From: Ottowia sp.
GTDB lineage: Bacteria; Pseudomonadota; Gammaproteobacteria; Burkholderiales; Burkholderiaceae_C
Reading direction: 5' to 3'
Length of the DNA: 15,357 nt
Assembly: GCA_023228705.1 (NCBI GenBank)
Contig: JALOAS010000076.1
Coordinates: 1-15,357, forward strand
Shown here: positions 1 to 5,678 of the stretch, in pieces
How the letters are laid out: the number at the start of each line of letters is the position of its first letter
How positions within the stretch are numbered: the stretch's first letter is position 1
The notes under the pieces: model-generated
Database searches by the model: none
Told to the model about the DNA's origin: nothing
What the model saw: the letters and a program-made list of their open reading frames with translations, nothing else
Made by a program: the position numbers and the translations under genes

Positions 1-283
1 CAGAATCCGCCCACTCTGCGTTGCAAATGCTCGCCATGGCACCAGCCATGCCTGCGCTTTGCGTCTTGATTGGACAAATTCTGACGATCCTCTCGGACAC
101 TATCAATTCATTCTCAAGCTCTGAGACAGACCGTCCCGCTCAAACTCGCCAGGGACGGCGCCAGTCCATCCAGGTCAATTTCCTGGCCAGCAGAGTGACC
201 CGGGCATCACGCATCACGTCATGCATGGATTGTGCGCCAGATTCAGGGCATGGCGACATGGGCGTACAAACGCGTACCGACGA
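1..283. other. Intergenic region downstream of ptsI, no gene recognised
   Basis: No reading frame here resembles a real protein; the open frames on both strands are low-complexity shadows. The base composition looks less GC-rich than the flanking gene. It contains one imperfect hairpin (CCGTCCC at 131-137 pairing with GGGACGG at 152-158) and a shorter one (CCAGG 170-174 with CCTGG 182-186). On the minus strand these lie 98-153 bases past the ptsI stop. Neither is followed by a T-run, so I do not call a terminator with confidence. No convincing -35/-10 pair was seen. Confidence 0.4.
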
Positions 284-2092
284 CTACTGGCCACCGTACG
301 TGCACGGCGCGATGTCGGACGCCCGGGCGCCGCTGCCCTGATTCAACGCGCGCAGCAGTCCGGCAGGGTCATCGTGGTGGACGACCCGGCGCGCCCGGTC
401 CGCCCATGCGGCGGCGCTTGCTTGCAGGATCTCGCGCTTGACGCGGGGGATCTGCCCCGGCTCCATGGAAAAGCTGCGCAGCCCCAGCCCGAGCAGCAGG
501 CGCGTGAACCGGGGATTGCCGGCCATCTCGCCGCACACCGACACCTCCTTGCCCGCCGCGTTTGCGGCCGCAATGGTCTGGGCCAGCAGTCCGAGCACCG
601 CCGGGTGCAGCGGGTCGTACAGGGTTGCCAGCGACGCGTCGGTGCGGTCAACGGCCAGCGTGTACTGGATGAGGTCGTTGGTTCCTATGGACAGGAAGTC
701 GAAGTGGCGCAGGAAGACCGGCGCCGTCAGCGCTGCCGCAGGCACCTCGATCATCGCGCCCACGGGAATGGACGGCACGTCCAGCCCGCGCGCCTGCAAC
801 TGCCGCCGGGCCCGGGCAACCAGCGCCAGCGTCTCGCGGATCTGGCTGGCGTGCGTGATCATGGGGACGAGCAGGCGAACGTCGCCGTCCAGGGCAGCGC
901 GCAGGATGGCGCGCAATTGCGTGAGAAAGATTTCCGGCTCCGACAGGCTCCAGCGGATGGCGCGCAGGCCCAGCGCCGGGTTCTGGCTGGAGCCATCCAT
1001 GCCGTCCAGCGGCTTGTCGGCACCGATGTCCGCGCTGCGGATGGTCACCGGCGCGCCGTCCATCGCCAACACCGCCTGCTGATACGCGGCAAATTGCTCG
1101 TCTTCCCCGGGCAGCCGGCCGGCACGGCCCATGAAGAGGAACTCGGTACGGAACAGCCCGATTCCTGCCGCACCGGCGGCCCGCGCGGCGTCGCTGTCCA
1201 GCGGCTGCTCGACGTTGGCCAGCAGATCAACCGCGTGCCCGTCGACGGTGCGTGCCGGCGTATCCTTCAGCTGCAGCAAGGACTGGCGATCCGACTGCCA
1301 GCGCTGCTGCTTGCGGCGGTAGCTGGCCACGTGCGCTGCGCCGGGCCTGACCCAGACCCGGCCTGCTTGGCCATCGAGCACCAGCAGGTCGCCTGGCTGC
1401 ACGACGGCACGCACGGCGCGCACGCCCACCACCGCTGGAATTCCCACGCTGCGCGCAACGATGGCAGTGTGCCCCGTGATGCCACCCACTTCGGTGACGC
1501 AACCCGCAAAGCCGTCTTTCTTCAGCTGCAGCAGGTCGGCCGGCGACAAGTCGTGTGCCACGACGATAAGCTCGTCTCTCGTGCCGGCGGGTGGCGCCAG
1601 ACCAGCCAGCACCGGCGCCGGCCCACGCCCATCCGCATCCGGCAGCCGCGCGGACATCAGGATGCGCAGCAAATGCTCGGACACCTGCTCCAGGTCCGCC
1701 TTGCGCTCGCGCAGGTACGCATCTTCCGCGGCATCCAGCTCGCGCGTGGCTTCTTCGGTTCGGGCCAGAAGCGCCCACTCGGCATTGTGGCGATGCTGCT
1801 GGATGTGCTCGCGAATGGCTGCGTCTGCCACGGCGTCCTGCAGCAGCAGCAGGTGCACCTCCAGCAACGCGGCCAGCTCGGAAGACGCATCATCGATGCC
1901 GGCGCGCAGCCGCTGCAGGTCGCGCACGGCAGCTTCGCGCGCCGTGGACCAGCGCAGGATTTCAGCGTCAACCTGGCCCGGCGCAAGCAGGTAGCGGGGC
2001 ACGGCTGCGCGATGCGGCGCCAGGCACACCGCGCGCCCTATGGCCACGCCCGGCGCTGCCGGCAGCCCGGCAAGGAACGGCGGTCCGCTCAC
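284..2092 (-). CDS. ptsI: PTS enzyme I (phosphoenolpyruvate-protein phosphotransferase)
   Basis: Cytoplasmic enzyme I takes phosphate from phosphoenolpyruvate and passes it to HPr, starting the phosphotransferase relay. The 602-residue product is slightly longer than the usual ~575. Visible landmarks in order: N-terminal FLAGLPAAPGVAIGRAV; phosphohistidine loop GGITGHTAIVARS with active His208; PEP-binding GLFRTEFLF (Arg315) and TIRSADIGADKPL (Arg352); MIEVPAA (Glu449); SIGTNDLIQYTLAVDRTD (Asn472, Asp473); and VCGEMAG with the catalytic acid Cys520. The active-site loop reads T-G-H where most relatives have T-S-H. The ATG at 2092 overlaps the HPr stop codon by 4 bases, so translation is probably coupled. 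It is the last gene of the lipoprotein-EIIA-HPr-EI operon. All catalytic residues are present, so it should be functional. Confidence 0.96.
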   Translation of the reverse strand: MSGPPFLAGLPAAPGVAIGRAVCLAPHRAAVPRYLLAPGQVDAEILRWSTAREAAVRDLQRLRAGIDDASSELAALLEVHLLLLQDAVADAAIREHIQQHRHNAEWALLARTEEATRELDAAEDAYLRERKADLEQVSEHLLRILMSARLPDADGRGPAPVLAGLAPPAGTRDELIVVAHDLSPADLLQLKKDGFAGCVTEVGGITGHTAIVARSVGIPAVVGVRAVRAVVQPGDLLVLDGQAGRVWVRPGAAHVASYRRKQQRWQSDRQSLLQLKDTPARTVDGHAVDLLANVEQPLDSDAARAAGAAGIGLFRTEFLFMGRAGRLPGEDEQFAAYQQAVLAMDGAPVTIRSADIGADKPLDGMDGSSQNPALGLRAIRWSLSEPEIFLTQLRAILRAALDGDVRLLVPMITHASQIRETLALVARARRQLQARGLDVPSIPVGAMIEVPAAALTAPVFLRHFDFLSIGTNDLIQYTLAVDRTDASLATLYDPLHPAVLGLLAQTIAAANAAGKEVSVCGEMAGNPRFTRLLLGLGLRSFSMEPGQIPRVKREILQASAAAWADRARRVVHHDDPAGLLRALNQGSGARASDIAPCTYGGQ

Positions 2093-2358
2093 TGCGCTTC
2101 TCCAAACTTGTCATTGATCAGCGCCAGCAATGCGCGCATGGCCTGCTCCTCATCGGCGCCATCGGTCTCCAGGACGATGGCCGTGCCGATCCCGGCCGCC
2201 AGCATCATGACGCCCATGATGCTCTTGGCGTTGACACGGCGCGCGCCGCGCTCCAGCCAGACCTGGCAGTCATGGCTGCTGGCCAGCTTGGTCAGCTTGG
2301 CCGCCGCGCGCGCATGCAGGCCCAGCTTGTTGCTGATGATGACCTGCTCACGCATCAT
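2089..2358 (-). CDS. ptsH: Phosphocarrier protein HPr
   Basis: HPr shuttles phosphate from enzyme I to EIIA proteins. I chose the ATG at 2358 (89 residues) because it puts the active histidine of NKLGLHARAAAKL at position 15 and the serine of NAKSIMGVMML at position 46, matching standard HPr numbering. The adjacent ATG at 2355 is nearly as likely, and an ATG at 2370 would give 93 residues. The G-rich GGGGCGGG stretch just upstream may act as ribosome binding site. The start overlaps the end of the EIIA gene by 11 bases, and the stop overlaps ptsI by 4. A conserved Ser46 region suggests possible control by HPr kinase, which many betaproteobacteria have, but no kinase gene is in this window. 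Confidence 0.95.
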   Translation of the reverse strand: MMREQVIISNKLGLHARAAAKLTKLASSHDCQVWLERGARRVNAKSIMGVMMLAAGIGTAIVLETDGADEEQAMRALLALINDKFGEAQ

Positions 2359-2812
2359 GTCCCGCCCCATGGGTTGCTGCGGCTGCCGACAGCACCACGA
2401 CGCCGGTGGCGCCGCCTTCGCGGGCGCGCTCCAGCAGCACGTCCAGCGGCTCGTTGCGATACGTCAGCGCACGCAGCAGCATCGCCAAATTGACCCCGGC
2501 CAGCAGCCGGGCATGAGCCAGGTCCCGCACGAGCCAGGATGCAATATTGCACGGCGTCGCGCCCACGATGTCGGCAAGCAGCAGGATGCCATGGCTCTTG
2601 TTGATGGACTGCAGCGCGCTGCGGGCAAGCCGGCGGTTGGCTTCCAGCGTCAGGCTGGCGTTGACGTCAACCGCCACCAGCTCCTGGGCTGCTGCCGGCA
2701 GGATGTGCATGGCGGCGCTGCGCAGCGCGCTGGCCAGCGGATCGTGGGCAATGAGGACCAGCGCGTTCCTGCCGGTCCGCGCCGGTGCTGGCGACCCCGC
2801 CGCTGCTACCAT
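2348..2812 (-). CDS. PTS EIIA domain protein, mannose/sorbose family
   Basis: This 154-residue protein is a single EIIA-Man type domain, which accepts phosphate from HPr on a histidine. The start of the fold is NALVLIAHDPLASALRSAA, with His23 as the expected phosphorylation site. The later DIVGATPCNIA matches the family's (D)xxGGTPxN loop, and GVNLAMLLRAL is the following conserved helix start. The ATG at 2812 is the only reasonable start; it adds an Ala/Pro-rich tail of about 14 residues ahead of the domain. The frame is open much further upstream, but that part is antisense-like shadow. The gene overlaps the lipoprotein gene before it by 7 bases and HPr after it by 11. With no IIB, IIC or IID partner nearby, a regulatory rather than sugar-import role is likely (inference from context). 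Confidence 0.9.
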   Translation of the reverse strand: MVAAAGSPAPARTGRNALVLIAHDPLASALRSAAMHILPAAAQELVAVDVNASLTLEANRRLARSALQSINKSHGILLLADIVGATPCNIASWLVRDLAHARLLAGVNLAMLLRALTYRNEPLDVLLERAREGGATGVVVLSAAAATHGAGHDA

Positions 2813-3351
2813 CGTATGGTCTCGAAAAAGGTGTCGATTTCGTGATCCTGCTTGCGCTGCGAGTACATGACCACGTGCAACAGCATGGTCCGGCCATCGG
2901 CAGCCTCGTGCGCGGTCCAGGCGGCTTGCCCCTGCACGGCCTTGCCGTCGGCCTGGCGGCCTTGCATCGTCAGGTGCTCGGCATGCGGCAGCGCAAGCCC
3001 GCCCAGCGGGCGAAACGGAACGCGGCTGACCTGGTTGGAATCGGCGTGCATATTGTCCAGCGTCGCCTGCTGCCAGCCGGCCAGGACCTCGTCCACCTGC
3101 TGTCCTTGGGGCAAGATGGCGGCCATGACGGCAAAGGTGGCGCCGCCCGCCTTGCAGCCGGTCACCGACAGCGCCGTTGGCACGCCGCCCAGCGGAATCG
3201 CATGCTCCACATGCGACGGCTTCTTGCACGGCAGCACCGCCGCTGCGGTGGCCGGCGCCACCCGCACGTCGCGCCAGTCAAAGACCGGCGAGCAGGCTGC
3301 GCACAACCCGGCCACACCCAACCCCAGCAGCATCCAGACTCGTCTTGTCAT
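2806..3351 (-). CDS. Putative lipoprotein, conserved hypothetical, first gene of the pts operon
   Basis: The 181-residue product begins MTRRVWMLLGLGVAGLCAAC: two arginines, a hydrophobic stretch, and a cysteine at position 20 in a lipobox-like LCAAC context. Cys at -3 is not the commonest lipobox residue, so lipidation is likely but not certain. The mature part starts SPVFDWRDVR, a motif I associate with uncharacterised Burkholderiales envelope proteins. Two further cysteines (in LPCKKP and VTGCKAGG) could form a disulphide. I recognise no enzymatic domain. I chose the ATG at 3351 because it gives the signal peptide; the frame is open further upstream, but that extension overlaps the divergent acetyltransferase gene. 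Its stop overlaps the EIIA start by 7 bases, so it is probably co-translated with the PTS genes. Its function is unknown. Confidence 0.8.
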   Translation of the reverse strand: MTRRVWMLLGLGVAGLCAACSPVFDWRDVRVAPATAAAVLPCKKPSHVEHAIPLGGVPTALSVTGCKAGGATFAVMAAILPQGQQVDEVLAGWQQATLDNMHADSNQVSRVPFRPLGGLALPHAEHLTMQGRQADGKAVQGQAAWTAHEAADGRTMLLHVVMYSQRKQDHEIDTFFETIRW

Positions 3352-3401
3352 CACCCCGATTATCCAGCTTGTGCCCGCAGGCAGCCGGCACGCGGCTTGT
3401 T

Positions 3402-3407
3402 TACAAT
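3402..3407 (+). promoter_or_regulatory. Possible -10 element for the acetyltransferase gene
   Basis: The hexamer TACAAT (5 of 6 to TATAAT), within TTGTTTACAATGC, lies about 93 bases before the acetyltransferase start in the divergent gap. I could not find a good -35 at 16-18 bases upstream, so this is only a weak candidate. No convincing minus-strand promoter for the lipoprotein-pts operon was found in the same gap. Confidence 0.25.
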
Positions 3408-3499
3408 GCTTTCCCAATGGTGCGGATCGGCATGAAGCCCGCCTGCCAAGACGCCGCCCCGGCAACGCGCCGCTGGTCCGCGATCTGACCCGGTCCCGC

Positions 3500-4000
3500 A
3501 TGGTCATGGAAGCCGCTCCCCTCATCACACTGACACCGGTTCGCAGCGCCACGCAGCTGCAAGCCGCACGCGAACTCTTCCTGGAGTACGCCAGGCATAT
3601 CGACGTCGACCTGGCGTTCCAGGGATTTGAGCTCGAGCTGGAGGCGCTGCCGGGCGAGTACGCGTCGCCTGCAGGCGAACTGCTGCTGGCCGAAGTGGGA
3701 GGCACGCCCGCCGGCTGCTGCGCGCTGCGGCCGCTTCCCGGTGTCGACCATACCGACGCAGCCGAAATGAAACGCCTGTACGTGCGCCCGGCGTTCCGGG
3801 GATTTGGGATTGGCAGGCAGCTGGCCAGGCGCATCCTGGAAATGGCCAGCCAAATCGGCTATCGCTGCGTGCTGCTCGACACGCTGGACGACATGGAAGC
3901 GGCCCGCGCGCTGTACGCGGAGCTGGGATTCAAGGAGATCCCGCCCTACTATCACAACCCCATCGTCGGTGCGCACTATCTCAAGGCATCATTGCAGTGA
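3500..4000 (+). CDS. GNAT family N-acetyltransferase
   Basis: The 166-residue protein has a single GNAT fold, which transfers an acetyl group from acetyl-CoA to an amine; the substrate cannot be told from sequence. Motif A is clear: MKRLYVRPAFRGFGIGRQLA (residues 90-109), with the R-G-F-G-I-G acetyl-CoA pyrophosphate loop at 100-105. It is followed by VLLDTLDDMEAARALYAELGFKEI, the usual motif B region ending in the Y-x-x-x-G-F signature. I chose the ATG at 3500 (a second one is at 3506) because the family fold starts around LITLTPVRSA; the open frame extends upstream without similarity. It is the only plus-strand gene here and is divergent from the lipoprotein-pts operon. Its stop codon directly abuts the repeat block that begins at 4001. 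Confidence 0.88.
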   Translation: MVMEAAPLITLTPVRSATQLQAARELFLEYARHIDVDLAFQGFELELEALPGEYASPAGELLLAEVGGTPAGCCALRPLPGVDHTDAAEMKRLYVRPAFRGFGIGRQLARRILEMASQIGYRCVLLDTLDDMEAARALYAELGFKEIPPYYHNPIVGAHYLKASLQ

Positions 4001-4425
4001 CGCATGACGGATGATCGCGCCGCTGCGCGGCATCAATGACTGCGGCTGCGCCGCCATGATGGGGAGGTTAAGCGTTTGGGGTTGAGCGTTTGGCGTGGCG
4101 CATGACGGATGACCTCGCTGGACGCTGAACGCACAACGGTTTTTTGGGAGGCCAGCCCCCTGGCCGATGGGGTGGTTGCTGCGCGCTGGACGTTGAGCGT
4201 GGCGCATGACAGATGACCTCGCTCCCGCCTCGATGACCGCGCCGCTGCGCGGCGGCAATGACTGCGGCTGCGCCGCCTGTGATGGCGAGGTTGAGCGTTG
4301 AGCGTGGTGGGCTCACGCTGGACGCTCAACGTTTGACGTCAAACCTTCATCAGCCGCCGCAGGCGGCTTTCATACAAGGCCCGCAAGGGCCGAGGTCGTC
4401 TGTCATCCTGCGCGCTGACAATTCC
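4001..4425. repeat. Compound repeat block, MITE-like, between acetyltransferase and transporter
   Basis: This gene-free stretch fills the gap between two convergent genes. The terminal motif CGCATGACGGATGACCTCG or a close variant occurs at 4001, 4098-4117 and 4203-4222, and in inverted form at 4391-4413. A segment of about 65 bases at 4010-4076 (GCGCCGCTGCGCGGC... to ...GAGGTTAAGCGTT) recurs at about 4233-4298 with few changes. GTTGAGCGT-type heptad sequences and their complement ACGCTCAAC are scattered through it. Two hairpins are prominent: AGCCGCC-GCA-GGCGGCT (4352-4368) and GGCCC-GCAA-GGGCC (4378-4391). Bases 4333-4428 match 8941-9036 in the same orientation with about 11 mismatches and no gaps. 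A further hairpin, GGCCAG-CCCC-CTGGCC, is at 4151-4166. No protein-coding frame is credible here. Confidence 0.85.
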
Positions 4426-4436
4426 TGCTGACATGC

Positions 4437-5672
4437 TCAATGGACCTGCCTCTGCACCACGCGCGTGCCGTCGCTCAGGCCGGAGGCGGGATACAGGATC
4501 ACGCGGTCGCCGCTCTCCAGTCCGTTCACGACCTGGGCCTGAATGCCGTTGTTGTGCCCGATTTCGACCAGGCGCAATTTCGCGATGCCGTCCTCGACCA
4601 GGAACACCGACCAGTTCCGTCCATCGCGGAACAGCGCACTCGACGGCACGATCAGCGCGTCGTTATCTTCCCAAACGACGACCCGCACCTCGACGCGAAA
4701 GCCGTGACCCAGGCCGGCTGGTGCCGCTTTGGAGTCCGCGAAACGGATGATGGTGTTGACGCGCTGCTCCTCCACGCCGAGAGCCGAGACCTTGGTAAAG
4801 CCCCTTGGTTCCACCCGTTCCACCACGGCATCCAGCGTCTCCGTGCCGCCCCATTTTTCTATGAGGACGCGATCGCCCGGCGCCACCTGGACGGCATCGG
4901 TTGACAAGAGTTCAGCGAGCACTTCGAGGTCGCTGTCGACGTTGCCGATTTCCATGATCGCTGCCCCGGCCGCAAGCGTGGTCTCGCTCTGCTCGATGAG
5001 CCGCAGTACCTGTCCGCTGGCCGGCGCCCGGATCGGGATTTCCCCGGTCCGGTCTATGCCGTCGATCGCCGCATCGGGCGTCGGTGTGGCATTGAACTCC
5101 ATCAGTTGCGCGCGCGCGCTTTCCAGCTCGGCCTGGCGCACCTGGATCGTGGATTCGGCCACGTCCAAGGCGGCCCGTGTCGCGCGCGCCTCGCGCACGG
5201 CGCGATCCAGCGCGTCTTCGCTGACCGCGTCGTGCGGACGCAGCGCCCGCATGCGCGTCAGCTCGACATCGGCCAGCTCCTTGTCGGCGCTGGCCCGCTT
5301 GCGCTCGGCGCGCGCCAGACGCAGCGCGGCCTCGGCGGCAGCCACCGCGGACCGCGCCTGCTCACGGCTGCGCACGTCCAGTAGCGCCGGGTAGCCGGGA
5401 AGCATTTGCGCCACCACCGTCCCGTGGCGTTGCACCCGGTCACCGGGCTCGACACCGACGCGCATGAGGCGGCCGGCGACCGGGGTCGAGACCACATAGG
5501 CATCCTGCACGCGCGTACGCCCCTCCTCGTCTATGGTCACCATCATGGGCGCGGTCGTGACCTCGCCGATATCAACGCTGGTCGGACGGGGCCAGAACGC
5601 AAAAGTCAGCGCCGCGCCGAGGAGGGCGACCGTTGCGATGATCAGAAATGAGCGGGATCGCTTGCGTGCCAT
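4437..5672 (-). CDS. Membrane fusion (periplasmic adaptor) subunit, HlyD/RND MFP family
   Basis: This 411-residue protein bridges an inner-membrane ABC permease to the outer envelope for export. Residues 1-8 are basic, and 9-28 form one membrane anchor (FLIIATVALLGAALTFAFW). Next come a first lipoyl half (about 55-90, TPVAGRLMRVGVEPGDRV), a long Ala/Arg/Glu-rich coiled-coil hairpin (about 103-190), a second lipoyl half (about 212-245, IPIRAPASGQVLRL), a beta-barrel domain (about 246-335) and a C-terminal membrane-proximal domain ending SGLESGDR-like/DGTRVV. A GGGAG site lies 9 bases before the ATG. It starts 6 bases after the permease stop, so the three export genes form one operon. No outer-membrane factor (TolC type) gene is nearby, so a general TolC would have to serve. 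The substrate is unknown. Confidence 0.9.
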   Translation of the reverse strand: MARKRSRSFLIIATVALLGAALTFAFWPRPTSVDIGEVTTAPMMVTIDEEGRTRVQDAYVVSTPVAGRLMRVGVEPGDRVQRHGTVVAQMLPGYPALLDVRSREQARSAVAAAEAALRLARAERKRASADKELADVELTRMRALRPHDAVSEDALDRAVREARATRAALDVAESTIQVRQAELESARAQLMEFNATPTPDAAIDGIDRTGEIPIRAPASGQVLRLIEQSETTLAAGAAIMEIGNVDSDLEVLAELLSTDAVQVAPGDRVLIEKWGGTETLDAVVERVEPRGFTKVSALGVEEQRVNTIIRFADSKAAPAGLGHGFRVEVRVVVWEDNDALIVPSSALFRDGRNWSVFLVEDGIAKLRLVEIGHNNGIQAQVVNGLESGDRVILYPASGLSDGTRVVQRQVH

Positions 5673-5678
5673 GCAGGC

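Noticed and set aside
131..158. Terminator for ptsI
   Set aside because: The stem is real but has a 14-base loop, lies over 125 bases past the stop and lacks a T-run.
221..2845. An 874-codon open frame on the plus strand opposite the pts operon
   Set aside because: It is the antisense of ptsI, ptsH and EIIA, is rich in Arg/Gln/His/Ala, has no domain pattern, and is the sort of long shadow that high-GC coding DNA produces.
2813..3229. Upstream extension of the EIIA frame
   Set aside because: This part overlaps the lipoprotein gene in another frame and has shadow-like Arg/Ala composition; the EIIA fold starts after the ATG at 2812.
3352..3834. Upstream extension of the lipoprotein frame
   Set aside because: It lies antisense to the acetyltransferase gene and would hide the clear signal peptide at the ATG of 3351.
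3989..4329. Three small minus-strand frames with LNAQ / TLN / RHA repeats
   Set aside because: They merely translate the GTTGAGCGT-type DNA repeats; no ribosome binding sites and no protein-like composition.
4001..4425. CRISPR array
   Set aside because: Repeats are unevenly spaced, differ in length and orientation, have internal hairpins and no uniform spacers; no cas genes are nearby.
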